NCBI GenBank assembly: GCA_938016265.1
Contig: CALLWB010000008.1
Location: forward strand, 1-64,000
Direction of reading: 5' to 3'
Origin: an uncultured Saprospiraceae bacterium
Lineage (GTDB): Bacteria > Bacteroidota > Bacteroidia > Chitinophagales > Saprospiraceae
DNA length: 64,000 bases
The stretch's first letter is position 1. The number at the start of each line of letters is the position of its first letter. Below are positions 27,515 through 37,006 of this stretch, in pieces. The notes beneath the pieces are model-generated. The model made no database searches. It was not told where the DNA came from and saw only the letters and a program-made list of their open reading frames with translations. The translations under genes and the position numbers were made by a program.

Positions 27515-27745
27515 TACAAATAAACCTATAAACTTAAGATATTAATTCCTTAATGTTGAGGAGAATCGAAATCAACTCTCAGTGCTTCAAACCCTTACAG
27601 GTAAAACGCTACAATACATGACATATAGTTATCTACATACCCAGATAAGGGTTCGTAATATTTTGGTTGGAATAACTTACCAGAATTGTTGGAGGAACAT
27701 CCTGATATACTAAAAGTAATAATAATTTATTGTAATTCTAAGTGG
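27477..27745 (-). ncRNA. Candidate structured small RNA (unassigned)
   Basis: The minus strand between a possible -7 element (TAAATTTG at 27758-27765) and the orphan terminator holds about 265 nt without an ORF. It contains a perfect long-range pair, AACCCTTA/TAAGGGTT, and a local GTTGA/TCAAC hairpin around TTTCGATTCTCC. It does not match tmRNA, RNase P RNA or SRP RNA signatures that I know. 6S RNA is possible, and a 3' UTR of the SNF2 gene is the main alternative. Confidence 0.35.
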
Positions 27746-27815
27746 TGGGGCGACAAATTTACCATAAACATTAAAATTATATTTAACATATTCGTTTTAT
27801 GATTTAAGCGAGATG

Positions 27816-30788
27816 TTATTCTAATAAAAATTCAATATCTGTTTGGTTGAAACTTATCTTATCGTTATGGTTGATAATGTCATCGGCCAATTGCATTTTT
27901 CGTTGCTGGAGCACCAGGATTTTTTCTTCGATGGTATCCTTCGTTATAAACTTCACCGCCATCACATTTTTGTCTTGCCCGATTCGGTGCGCCCGTGCAA
28001 TTGCTTGTTGCTCTACAGAGGGGTTCCACCAAGGATCCGCGATGAACACATAGTCCGCTGCCGTAAGATTTAAACCAGCACCACCTGCTTTCAAAGAAAT
28101 CAAGAAAAACTTAATATTCGGATCCGTTTCAAATCGTTTAATTTCTGACTCTCGCTTGTCGGTTGGGGTCGATCCTGTCAGTTTTGTATAGGGTGCTTTT
28201 TCTTCGATTAACCATTCTTCAAACAAATTCAGATGTTTGACAAACTGAGAAAAGATCAACACTTTGTGCTTGCCTTTTCGGATCAGCTCCATCCGATGAA
28301 TGATGTTATTGAACTTTCCTGAGCCTTTGTCGTATTCCTCATCGTACAATCTTGGGTGATTGGCAATCTGTCTTAGTTTCAACAAGGTAGACAAGATCAT
28401 CATGTTTATTTTAGTATTCCCATTAGGCAGGTTATCTAAAATATAGTTTCTTGCTGCGGACTTTTCACTTTCATAGAGTTTTCGTTGCGCTTCGGTCATC
28501 TCTGTGTAGAAGACTTTGAAAGCCAATTCGGGAAGGTCTTTTGCCACTTCGCCTTTCGTCCTGCGCAATAGGTACGGCGCTACCAGTCCACGAAGTTGTT
28601 CTTTCTTTTCTTCATCCTGATGTTTCTCAATTGGTTTGATAAATTCTTTTTTGAAAAACCGGAAATCTCCAAGGAGTTCTGGGTTGATAAATTGCATTTG
28701 CGACCAAAGATCAGACAAGGAATTTTCGATCGGTGTACCACTCAAGGAAATTTTGTGCTCACTATTCAATTCATTGACTGCAGTAAAAATCTTCGAATTT
28801 TTATTTTTTATTTGTTGACTTTCGTCTAATATTAGATATTCTATATCCAGCGTATTGAGCAATTCTTTGTCTTTCAAGGCAGTATTGTACGAAGTAAGAA
28901 TAACGTCAAATCGTTTTAGGAAGTCCTGACTACGCTGTCTCTTTACTCCCGTAAATTTATAGACCGAAAGGGATGGTGCAAATTTTCGAATTTCATTTTC
29001 CCAGTTAAACACCAAAGAAGCAGGCATAATGATCATGGAGTTTAATGGGGTCTCTTCCTTCCCACTAGCAAGTCCCGTTGAAAACAGATCTAATTGTGGT
29101 TCTTTTTTATCGTTCGATTTTTTCGATTGCTTTCCTTGCAATTGCTCCTTGGCATAAAGCAGCATAGCAATAGTTTGCAATGTTTTACCAAGTCCCATAT
29201 CATCTGCCAAACAGGCTCCCAGGTCGTTATGGTAGAGGTGAATTAACCATTTTATCCCTGTAATCTGGTATGGACGGAGTGTCGCGAGCAGGGTATCTGG
29301 CTTTTTATAGCGCAGCCGTTTGTAGTTTTTAGAAAGATCTTTTGTGTTCTCCTTGTTGGTCAGCTCCAGATCTTCAAGCAGTGTATACTGACTTTTAGCG
29401 ACCATCAACGAACCATTCTTCACTTTACCCATTTGAAAAAGTGAAGAATATTTATTCATCCATTCAATAGGAATAATAAAAAAAGAACCGTCCGGCAATG
29501 GGAAAAATCGATCTTCATTTCTAATATAATCTGCCAAGGAAGAAAAAGGAAAAACGTGTTTGCCGACGACTATATTTCCAAACAGGTCAAACCAATCATT
29601 TTCTTGTGATAAATTAAGCTCAATGGAAGGAACAAGCAACGTGATTTTACGCTGTTCAATTTCCGGCATATCCAATCGGAATCCAGCTTTTTTTAGTTTT
29701 TGATAGTTTTCGCTGATCCAAGCGTGCACAAAGTAGGGATCAAACTCTTCTTCCTCCGTATTCGTTTCAATAAATTGAAAAAAGCTACCGTAATTTAATT
29801 TCAGGCCAAAGGATTCTAACTTTTTGACGATTGCCTGTTCTTTTTTTGAATTCCTTTTATGCTGGTAAACAATTACATCGTCCCCATTATCAAAATGCAA
29901 TTGGGTTTTCTGTGTAGCAGTTTCTCCATGAAAAAAACGATTATTCGCGTAAGCAAAATTTAAACTAATCCCGTATTGCTGATCAAGAAAATCTTCCACC
30001 ACCTCCAACTCCCCTATTGGGTCTACCTCATCATTGACCACTGTAAACCCTTCTGCATTGATCGTCGCTTTTGCCACTACCCGTAGAATGAATTTTTGAA
30101 AATATTCCTTCACGTAGGACTTAGGAATTGCTAACTCCTCCTTTTTCAAAAACGGTTTCAGCATATTGCCATTGATATCCGGGATATTATAAAGTACCTG
30201 GTCAATAATTACCCATGCTGGTTCGTTGGTAATCACTGAAATATTTTTGCTGCTAATGCCCCAAGGACCATTTTCATCAATAAAACTCAGCCGATATTGG
30301 ATACCCGCTTCGGTGCGTTTAAAAAACAATTCTGGTTTGGGGACTTTTTTGGAAAACGGGACAAGAATTGTATTGATAAAATCTTTCCGCTCAAAGTTGG
30401 TACTCAATAGGTACTCATTCTTGACTAAAATTCTTAGGAACTGATCGAGGTTTCTTTGAATAAACTGGACAACCACTTTTTTCACTTCCCGGTCTTCGAT
30501 TATCTCGTAGATTGGTTTGACCTTTCTTGCTTTTTTCGGTTTAAACCGAATTTCTAGATTTTCAATTTGCAGGAGTTCAATAATTTCGAACAGCTCCTTT
30601 CTGGATTCAGTATTTTTAATACCGTAGTCCTCTAGTGTTTGGCTATAAACTTTATGCTCAGCATAGGTAGGAACGCCCTCTGAATTGCATTTCACCACCC
30701 AAGCTGAAGGCAGAAATCCCAACTTTTCATATTCTACCAAATTGTAGGTGACTACATAAGTTATATTTTCAACAAGATTGGTGCTCAA
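27816..30788 (-). CDS. SNF2-family DEAD/DEAH-box helicase
   Basis: A 990-aa protein. The N-terminal ~450 residues form a poorly conserved accessory region. The helicase core has RPYQITGIKWLIHL, Walker A DDMGLGKT (about 530), DESQ (about 654), SGTPIENSLSDLW, and in the C-terminal lobe LKAGGAGLNLTAADYV (about 904) with the arginine-finger region RAHRIGQ. These are ATP-driven DNA translocases of the Swi2/Snf2 group; in bacteria the role is often tied to RNA polymerase recycling or nucleoid proteins, but not defined here. It appears monocistronic, with a long untranslated region and terminator downstream. Confidence 0.93.
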   Translation of the reverse strand: MSTNLVENITYVVTYNLVEYEKLGFLPSAWVVKCNSEGVPTYAEHKVYSQTLEDYGIKNTESRKELFEIIELLQIENLEIRFKPKKARKVKPIYEIIEDREVKKVVVQFIQRNLDQFLRILVKNEYLLSTNFERKDFINTILVPFSKKVPKPELFFKRTEAGIQYRLSFIDENGPWGISSKNISVITNEPAWVIIDQVLYNIPDINGNMLKPFLKKEELAIPKSYVKEYFQKFILRVVAKATINAEGFTVVNDEVDPIGELEVVEDFLDQQYGISLNFAYANNRFFHGETATQKTQLHFDNGDDVIVYQHKRNSKKEQAIVKKLESFGLKLNYGSFFQFIETNTEEEEFDPYFVHAWISENYQKLKKAGFRLDMPEIEQRKITLLVPSIELNLSQENDWFDLFGNIVVGKHVFPFSSLADYIRNEDRFFPLPDGSFFIIPIEWMNKYSSLFQMGKVKNGSLMVAKSQYTLLEDLELTNKENTKDLSKNYKRLRYKKPDTLLATLRPYQITGIKWLIHLYHNDLGACLADDMGLGKTLQTIAMLLYAKEQLQGKQSKKSNDKKEPQLDLFSTGLASGKEETPLNSMIIMPASLVFNWENEIRKFAPSLSVYKFTGVKRQRSQDFLKRFDVILTSYNTALKDKELLNTLDIEYLILDESQQIKNKNSKIFTAVNELNSEHKISLSGTPIENSLSDLWSQMQFINPELLGDFRFFKKEFIKPIEKHQDEEKKEQLRGLVAPYLLRRTKGEVAKDLPELAFKVFYTEMTEAQRKLYESEKSAARNYILDNLPNGNTKINMMILSTLLKLRQIANHPRLYDEEYDKGSGKFNNIIHRMELIRKGKHKVLIFSQFVKHLNLFEEWLIEEKAPYTKLTGSTPTDKRESEIKRFETDPNIKFFLISLKAGGAGLNLTAADYVFIADPWWNPSVEQQAIARAHRIGQDKNVMAVKFITKDTIEEKILVLQQRKMQLADDIINHNDKISFNQTDIEFLLE

Positions 30789-30888
30789 AGTTTAGTTATT
30801 CTTTACTTAATTCAAAAAAGGCTACAATATAACTATTGTTTCTGCAACCGAGCAAAGAGCAGGCAAAGAATATTGAGAATTAGGAAGA

Positions 30889-31644
30889 TTACCCACTATT
30901 TTTCCAGAATGTGCAGGCAGCAGCCAATTCACGTTGATCCTTTTCTCTGACCAACCGATGGAGGAATTTGTTTTCAGACAATTGTTGGGTTTGGGAGACG
31001 ATTTTATCTTTCCAATGGCTTTCCATTTTGTAGGCGATCTGAAGCTGTTCTAACTCCGCATTTTCAAGCACCTTATCGGGGATAGTTTCCAGCATCCACC
31101 GTACATATTTCACATTCCCAAGATGTCCGTTAAAATCCAAATCAAACCAATTTACTTCAAAGTGTTTTTCGAGTGTTGGTTCTTCAATTTTAGATAGTTT
31201 AAACTGCGGTCTCGGAAGACAGGAAGCGGGGTCAGGCAAGTTGTAGTCGAATAAATAGGGGGGAATGGGCGCCATTTTTCGCTTTACGGTATCCATCAGT
31301 AACCAAGTAGAGGCGGCTTGCGCAAGGAGTGCTCCTTCAGAATCGTATACTTTGTAATCTCTGTAGGTAAACACCCGTTCAAATCCAGCAGGATGCGTTT
31401 CTATTTCGATGGTTTCTCCTAGTAGTGGTAGTCTAAAAATGGTAAGTTGTTTGCGCATCAACACCCAGGAAATCTGTTGGTCTTCCAGATCCCAAACGGA
31501 TATATTTAAGTTGATCACGTTTTGCATTGCGGCTTCCTGCATGAGCTGAATCAGGCCCGGGGCCGTCACTTTCTTACGACGATCAATTTCATAAGATCTA
31601 ATCGTATAGGGGCCTTTAAAAATTACATTTGGAGAAATTTGCAT
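30889..31644 (-). CDS. Acyl-[acyl-carrier-protein] thioesterase
   Basis: A 251-aa double-hotdog protein of the FatA/FatB-like family. The first hotdog contains YTIRSYEIDRRKKVTAPGLI and MQEAAMQNVINLN. The second has the catalytic region NWFDLDFNGHLGNVKYVRWM with Asn and His, followed by YKMESHWKDKI. It hydrolyses acyl-ACP, ending fatty-acid synthesis and releasing free acid, in the cytosol. The upstream gene is divergent and the SNF2 gene lies downstream in the same direction after 100 bp. Confidence 0.88.
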   Translation of the reverse strand: MQISPNVIFKGPYTIRSYEIDRRKKVTAPGLIQLMQEAAMQNVINLNISVWDLEDQQISWVLMRKQLTIFRLPLLGETIEIETHPAGFERVFTYRDYKVYDSEGALLAQAASTWLLMDTVKRKMAPIPPYLFDYNLPDPASCLPRPQFKLSKIEEPTLEKHFEVNWFDLDFNGHLGNVKYVRWMLETIPDKVLENAELEQLQIAYKMESHWKDKIVSQTQQLSENKFLHRLVREKDQRELAAACTFWKNSG

Positions 31645-31827
31645 AGTAGTACGTGATTTAACAATTTTGTTTGTCTATTGATAAAGAAGTAAAGGGTTCT
31701 TATGTCTAAATTTTTTCTAACAAATTTCCCCTTTTTCATTATGTTCTTAAACATTCTTTGCGCAAAAATCGGAGTTACATTAAAATAATTACGCTTTATT
31801 AATATCTTCACCAAAATAAAAAAAGTT

Positions 31828-32553
31828 ATGAAAAAACTACTAATAATCCTGTTTGTCATTTTATCCGTTTTCGGTGAAATAGTTGCTCAAAAAAATGTGA
31901 TCAGGATAGGAATTCCTTCCCTAGTTTATGGTCGAGTCAATCTTAGTTATGAACATTTTATTGGGGAGAATAAATCGATAAATATTCAAGCAGGTGTCCA
32001 GGTACCAAGAAGTTTTCCGCAGTTGATTGAGGAGCTTGATCGGCAAGGAGATTTTAGGGTGAATGGTATCAATTATAAGGCAGTTGGCCTAAGTCCATCA
32101 ATACGATTTTATCTTAGTAAAAAAAGGACCACTCCTGGTGGGTTTTATCTAGCGCCATTTGTAAATTACAATTACAATCAATTGAATTTTGCTACGGAAT
32201 ACGATGATGGAAACGTACGCGACATACCTGCGACTATTGACGCTAATCTGCATGGTTTAGGCCTTGGTGTTTTGATAGGATCACAATGGATTATAAATGA
32301 ACGTTTGGCGATTGATTTTAATTATTTTGGGATAGGTTTTGGCAGGCAATTTACAAATACCAAGTTTAGATCCTCCGACAATACGGTTGATTATCAGCAA
32401 TTGGCCGACGATTTTAGTGAAGAGACCAACAACGAGAACACCATAGGTTTTAACAATGTTTCTGCTGAAGCAGGTTCAGATTACTTTAAAATTAAAACCG
32501 GATCATTTTCCCCAGTATTTAAATTTTCGTTTGCCCTAGGATATGCCTTTTAA
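31828..32553 (+). CDS. Outer-membrane beta-barrel-like protein, first of a tandem pair
   Basis: A 241-aa protein with a signal peptide (LLIILFVILSVFGEIVAQ). Alternating polar/hydrophobic strands follow (IRIGIPSLVYGRVNLSYEHF, GGFYLAPFVNYNYN, LGLGVLIGSQWIINERLAID) and the last residue is Phe after SFALGYA, the usual end of an outer-membrane barrel. It is a paralogue of the next gene, whose start overlaps its last codons by 11 nt. Length suggests an 8-10 stranded barrel. The function is unknown; the tandem duplication suggests paired or alternative surface proteins. Confidence 0.7.
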   Translation: MKKLLIILFVILSVFGEIVAQKNVIRIGIPSLVYGRVNLSYEHFIGENKSINIQAGVQVPRSFPQLIEELDRQGDFRVNGINYKAVGLSPSIRFYLSKKRTTPGGFYLAPFVNYNYNQLNFATEYDDGNVRDIPATIDANLHGLGLGVLIGSQWIINERLAIDFNYFGIGFGRQFTNTKFRSSDNTVDYQQLADDFSEETNNENTIGFNNVSAEAGSDYFKIKTGSFSPVFKFSFALGYAF

Positions 32554-33286
32554 TAAAACAATAATTAAACACCTCCTTTTTGCGCTTATTTTCTTTTTAG
32601 GTCTTCCTAGTTTACAAGCACAAAAGAATAGTATCAAACTAGGAATATTTGGTCTCACGTACGGACGTACTAATCTCAATTATGAACGAAAATTGGGCAA
32701 AAACAAGGCAATCAATGTACAGGTAGGCTTGCAAACACCCCGAAAATTTCCTTCTGGTATTAATACGTTTGTTCTAAATCGCGACTGGGATATTGTGGCT
32801 GGTAAATGGAGAGCTAATGGAATAACTATTGATTTTCGTTTTTACAGAAAACAAAGGAAAACTTCTCATGGGGGGTTCTATCTGGCACCTTTTCTATCCT
32901 ACAACTATAATAAGTTGATTCTCGTTGGCACCTATAATGATAGCAATAATGGAGTAATCCCTACTAATTATAAAATCCATTTACATAACCTAAGCATTGG
33001 TGTAAAAATAGGCCATCATTGGATCTTAAACGAACACCTTTCTATTGATATTTCCTTTTTCGGTTTGGGCATAGGAGCACTGTTCACCGATTCTATTTTA
33101 AAAGTAACGGGTTCCTCAAAAAATTACCAGGAGCTCGCACAAGAAATGGAGCAACAACTTGATTTTGGCGGTTTAACTAACTATGGAGCTGCCCGCTTTG
33201 AGGGAACTTCTGATCATATTAAGGTCACCACCTCCCGTCCACTTCCTGATATCAAATTTTCCTGTTCAATGGGGTATGCCTTTTAA
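32543..33286 (+). CDS. Outer-membrane beta-barrel-like protein, second of a tandem pair
   Basis: A 247-aa paralogue of the preceding protein. Shared stretches include KLGIFGLTYGRTNLNYERKL against RIGIPSLVYGRVNLSYEHF, GGFYLAPFLSYNYNKL against GGFYLAPFVNYNYNQL, and a C-terminal S.A/MGYAF. A signal peptide (LLFALIFFLGLPSLQA) precedes it. The start lies inside the last 11 nt of the upstream gene in another frame, so translation is probably coupled. It is an outer-membrane protein by inference; no ligand is recognisable. Confidence 0.7.
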   Translation: MPFNKTIIKHLLFALIFFLGLPSLQAQKNSIKLGIFGLTYGRTNLNYERKLGKNKAINVQVGLQTPRKFPSGINTFVLNRDWDIVAGKWRANGITIDFRFYRKQRKTSHGGFYLAPFLSYNYNKLILVGTYNDSNNGVIPTNYKIHLHNLSIGVKIGHHWILNEHLSIDISFFGLGIGALFTDSILKVTGSSKNYQELAQEMEQQLDFGGLTNYGAARFEGTSDHIKVTTSRPLPDIKFSCSMGYAF

Positions 33287-33364
33287 AAGCAAACAGCTCA
33301 AAAGACCATAACTAAACAAACAATGATTTGCGTTTTCCCATCTAATCTTCTATTTTAAGGAGAA

Positions 33365-34054
33365 ATGACAATTTTGGATAATGGTCTCCTTCTAATCAAC
33401 AGCATGGTTCATTCGATATCAATAAACTTACTAGTATTCGTTGTATTTGTTATGCTAAATCTTCCAGTAACAGTTGCTCAAAACAATACCGTGGATTATC
33501 AAATAGAACACCTAAAAAAATTAAGCCGTGATTCGTTAATCAATCTCGCAATTGACCTTATTGACCAACCGATTCAAAAAGAAAACTTCGACATTACTGT
33601 CATGGCCAATCAATCAGATATGGTGGTTTCCTTTCGAACACCTATCAAGTTTGTCCCACAACAAAGTATCCATTATTACGACATTGGAGTAATCCTTACA
33701 AGCAATCAAACATCTTATAATTCTGTGGCCAATCCGCAGGACTTCCTCTCCAAAAATCAAACTTCCATTTTTTTACCTACAGAAGAAGGCACAAAACATA
33801 TCAATTTTGTCATCGCAGCCATCAATGAAAGCAACGAAGTAGGCGCAGTAGATCGAGAAAACTTTAAAGACAATATGGTTATCAGAGATCAAGATGAATT
33901 CTATGATGTGTTAGTGATCTCCTCCAATCAAGAATCCTGGTATAAAATCGACAAAGCTAAAGGAAACGTTTTTGACTATGGCCACGCTCATTTTGCGGCC
34001 TATCCCTTTGTAGAAGAGGAATTACCAGATCCTTATATTGAAATAAAAGAGTAG
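33365..34054 (+). CDS. Exported hypothetical protein
   Basis: A 229-aa ORF. A hydrophobic export signal ends near residue 38 (SINLLVFVVFVMLNLPVTVA). An AAGGAGA sequence just before the ATG at 33365 supports that start, but a second ATG at 33404 would give a more ordinary signal peptide. The mature part is soluble and polar, with beta-rich stretches (IHYYDIGVILTSNQTSYNSV, INFVIAAINESNEV). No family recognised. It follows the tandem barrel genes by 78 bp in the same direction and may belong with them. Confidence 0.55.
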   Translation: MTILDNGLLLINSMVHSISINLLVFVVFVMLNLPVTVAQNNTVDYQIEHLKKLSRDSLINLAIDLIDQPIQKENFDITVMANQSDMVVSFRTPIKFVPQQSIHYYDIGVILTSNQTSYNSVANPQDFLSKNQTSIFLPTEEGTKHINFVIAAINESNEVGAVDRENFKDNMVIRDQDEFYDVLVISSNQESWYKIDKAKGNVFDYGHAHFAAYPFVEEELPDPYIEIKE

Positions 34055-34135
34055 AAAGTAGCAGCTATAATGCGTTTAAAACGTTGATTCATTTCGATTT
34101 GTGTTTAACAAATCTATCGATTGGATCAGGTGCGG

Positions 34136-34888
34136 CTACTTGGTAGTCACCAAGCAATGATCTAGAAATTTAGACACCAGCAATTTATCATCTAACACCT
34201 TGAGGGGCGCGTCTTTTGAAAATTCAGGATGCCACTGCACACCGATTATAAATCCATCAGGACCGCCTGTCCATTGAAAAGCTTCTATCAACCCATCTGG
34301 TGCGGTAGCTAGCACTTCCAAATTAGTCCCCAATTGTTTGATCCCTTGATGATGAATAGAATTTATAAGGGAGTTATTTTTGATCCCCAGATTATCCAGT
34401 AACTTCCCAGGTACAATACTTATCGGATGGGTGATCGAATCGTAGGCTACCCGCTCATAATGGCAAACAGACGAAGGGAATTGGGTAGGGAGATCCTGGT
34501 AAAGTGTACCACCGAAATAAACATTCAGTAATTGAGCGCCTCGGCAAACTCCAAAAATGGGAAGGCGTTTGGTCATCGCCAGCCGAACTATTGTCAGTTC
34601 ATAATTGTCTCGATAGCTGTCTCCTGGCCACGTTTGTTTGTCGATGGGGGTTTCTTGGTAGGTAGAAGGGGCCAAATCTACGCCTCCGTGCAGGGCAATC
34701 CCGTCCAACTGGCCAATAAACGAGGTGAGTTCCTCGGCTTCCAAATCTGGTATTAAGATCGGCAAGACACCGAAAGAGGACCAAAACCTGAAAAAGTCTT
34801 TTTCTACAAAACACAATTGTTTTTTCCAGTAGGTTTTCCGGGTCTGGTCTGGGTAGAAAAAGCAGGAACTGATACCGATTTTTAGCAT
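34136..34888 (-). CDS. Class I glutamine amidotransferase-like hydrolase (peptidase C26, PuuD type)
   Basis: A 250-aa protein of the gamma-glutamyl-gamma-aminobutyrate hydrolase family. LDGIALHGGVDLAPSTY marks the oxyanion region, the nucleophile Cys lies in FGVCRGAQLLNVYFGG, and the catalytic His in IIGVQWHPEFS. Members cleave gamma-glutamyl amides, for example in polyamine breakdown, or related peptides. No other putrescine pathway gene is near, so the substrate is open. It is leftward, downstream of the Omp28-like gene's terminator, hence a separate transcript. Confidence 0.88.
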   Translation of the reverse strand: MLKIGISSCFFYPDQTRKTYWKKQLCFVEKDFFRFWSSFGVLPILIPDLEAEELTSFIGQLDGIALHGGVDLAPSTYQETPIDKQTWPGDSYRDNYELTIVRLAMTKRLPIFGVCRGAQLLNVYFGGTLYQDLPTQFPSSVCHYERVAYDSITHPISIVPGKLLDNLGIKNNSLINSIHHQGIKQLGTNLEVLATAPDGLIEAFQWTGGPDGFIIGVQWHPEFSKDAPLKVLDDKLLVSKFLDHCLVTTK

Positions 34889-34904
34889 ATCAACAAAAAG
34901 TTAT

Positions 34905-34949
34905 TCAAAAAAAAAGAACTGCTTTTAGGTTAGTAAAAACAGTTCTTTT
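34905..34949 (-). terminator. Rho-independent terminator of the Omp28-like gene
   Basis: AAAGAACTG pairs with CAGTTCTTT on the minus strand, followed by a run of nine or more T. Confidence 0.85.
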
Positions 34950-34974
34950 ATAGTTTAGTAAGATCAGTGGTTGA

Positions 34975-36702
34975 TTATCTCAACACGGAGATCTTTTTAG
35001 TGATTACGTCATTATCAACAACAAGAGTTACCATGTATACTCCATTGCTTATACCAGCTAATTCTAATGTTTCCAGTTGTGTACCTGAATTTACAGAACC
35101 CAGATTTTTCTCATAGATCACATCTCCAAGAAGGCTATGCACTCTAATAGATACATTACTTTTCTCAATAACAGAAAACTCAACATTGGTGAATGCTCCA
35201 TCCACAGGATTTGGGAAAACATTGAATGTAGAGGTTTCAATTACATCTTCGATATTTGAAGACAATTGAGTAGTGAATGCTCGTATGAATTCTGATCCGA
35301 TTGCACCACCCTGAGCAAGAGTAAATCCTTGATCGTCATATACTCTAAAACTTCCTTGACCATAGGAACAGCATATGCCATCACCATAAGAATCAAGAAT
35401 CTCAAAATAATAACACTCTGAAGGATCTAATACCATATTGACAGGAGTCTGAACGGTAGTTCCATTTGCAGTAAGGTTTTGGTAAGGTCCTCCAGAATAA
35501 GCTACAGTTCCATCACTTTTGACCATTGCCCAAGTTGTTTCTGAACCATAGCGGTCAGTTGTGAGCTCAAGAGTTAGTGTTTGAGTGGCCTCATAGTTTT
35601 CAACTTTTGCAGAGATAAATTTGTTGTTGTTTCCTGGCAATTCATCAGCACCACCATTTACATTAGTAATGGAAGTATTTAGGTTTTCAATTCCTAAAGT
35701 AGTAAGTGCTGCAATTGGAGGCAATACAACTTGCTCCTTACCAGCGGAAGGAATATTCCCAGTCCAGTTAAAGGTAACTGGGGAACCGCCAACGATACCA
35801 TATTCGATATCCATAGAAGTAATCGGTGTTGAACCAAGATTGGCAACCTCTATACTAGGAGTATAAGATCCACCTTCACAAGTCAATACTTTTGAACAAC
35901 GTTGTTCTCCTGATACGCCCAAATTCATTGCTTCTACAGAATGTGGAGAAGTATAATCTTCTTTAATTCCTGCTTGTAATATTTCCTTTCCATTGTTCTC
36001 CTGAATAAATCCAATAACTGCAAATTGGCTAGGATTGTATGCAGAGGAATTCATCCAGGATAAGTTGATTACCTCTGTTTGTCCAGCAGTCCAAGTTGCA
36101 GGAATACTAGTTCCATTTGCAGAAGGAAGCATTCTTTTCATAACATAATAAAAATCTGTTTCTCCATTGTTGCCTGGAGGTTGGCAAAAGCTAATTTCTT
36201 TTTCTACAATTACTACATGTGCTTGCAAAAAAGAACCAGTGTAAGCCTGAGTCGCTTCTATTGTCATAGTAACGCCAATGGAATCAAACCCCTGACGAAC
36301 GCCATAGTCCATAGTAATAGTAAAAGGAGAAGTTACTGCACTTCTGCCAGCAATTGTTGATTCATTCCATCCACTTGAAGAAGAAATGGGTGCTCCATTG
36401 TGGATATTTCCATCAACAACAGATCTTGGTACTGTATTTACGCCATAGTAGGATTGTCGGTTGTCTACAAATGCCTTTGAAAACGTATACATAGGATCTA
36501 CTCCTGGAAATGATGCTTGATATTTGACAGAAATCATGTCATGGGTAGTCGTATTAAGATAATTTTCAACTGCAGGATTGAATGTCGCACAAGGACCACA
36601 TGAGGCTTGTGTGAAATGCTCAAGTAGCACTGTCCTTGGAGATTGGGCAAAACCCACCACAAAGCAGACTAATGACAAAAAGAGTATAGATGTTTTTTTC
36701 AT
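34975..36702 (-). CDS. Omp28-related secreted protein with thioredoxin-like CGPC and type IX sorting domain
   Basis: A 575-aa protein from the ATG at 36702 (MKKTSILFLSLVCFVVGFAQ), preferred over a start five codons upstream because it gives a clean signal peptide. TVLLEHFTQASCGPCATFNP places a thioredoxin-like CxxC at Cys 35 and Cys 38 near the mature N-terminus, as in Omp28-type proteins. Later come beta-sandwich regions, a cysteine pair in SYGDGICCSYG, and a C-terminal type IX sorting domain (FNVFPNPVDGAFTNVEF to GVYMVTLV). It is probably surface-anchored. A redox role is suggested by CGPC only. Confidence 0.8.
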   Translation of the reverse strand: MKKTSILFLSLVCFVVGFAQSPRTVLLEHFTQASCGPCATFNPAVENYLNTTTHDMISVKYQASFPGVDPMYTFSKAFVDNRQSYYGVNTVPRSVVDGNIHNGAPISSSSGWNESTIAGRSAVTSPFTITMDYGVRQGFDSIGVTMTIEATQAYTGSFLQAHVVIVEKEISFCQPPGNNGETDFYYVMKRMLPSANGTSIPATWTAGQTEVINLSWMNSSAYNPSQFAVIGFIQENNGKEILQAGIKEDYTSPHSVEAMNLGVSGEQRCSKVLTCEGGSYTPSIEVANLGSTPITSMDIEYGIVGGSPVTFNWTGNIPSAGKEQVVLPPIAALTTLGIENLNTSITNVNGGADELPGNNNKFISAKVENYEATQTLTLELTTDRYGSETTWAMVKSDGTVAYSGGPYQNLTANGTTVQTPVNMVLDPSECYYFEILDSYGDGICCSYGQGSFRVYDDQGFTLAQGGAIGSEFIRAFTTQLSSNIEDVIETSTFNVFPNPVDGAFTNVEFSVIEKSNVSIRVHSLLGDVIYEKNLGSVNSGTQLETLELAGISNGVYMVTLVVDNDVITKKISVLR

Positions 36703-37006
36703 GGTAACTAATTTCAAAAAGTAATGGTTAGTAAAGAAATTTTCTAAAATAATACAAGTTTCTAGTACGGAGCAAATACTATTGACGGCAATTTAATGCT
36801 TTTACAGCTATTAACAAATTTTGTTCTACAATATTAACAGAATACAATAGAAAAATTCAAATTTCAGCAATTCGCATATGTCCTATTTTATATTTATTGC
36901 AATTTGTTAGGATATAAAAGTTAAATTATTTTTATTTTAAGAAGTATTCTTTTACATTGTAACTAAAATCTATCAAAGCCGTATAAACGGTAAAAATGAT
37001 TTACCT
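36703..37006. other. AT-rich divergent intergenic region
   Basis: About 300 bp between divergent secreted-protein genes. It is strongly AT-rich with homopolymer runs. No repeat-family copy, ORF or clear hairpin was found; the two promoters must be here. Confidence 0.3.

Noticed and set aside
27477-27765. tmRNA, RNase P RNA or SRP RNA
   Set aside because: None of the conserved sequence signatures I know for these RNAs could be found; left as an unassigned candidate.
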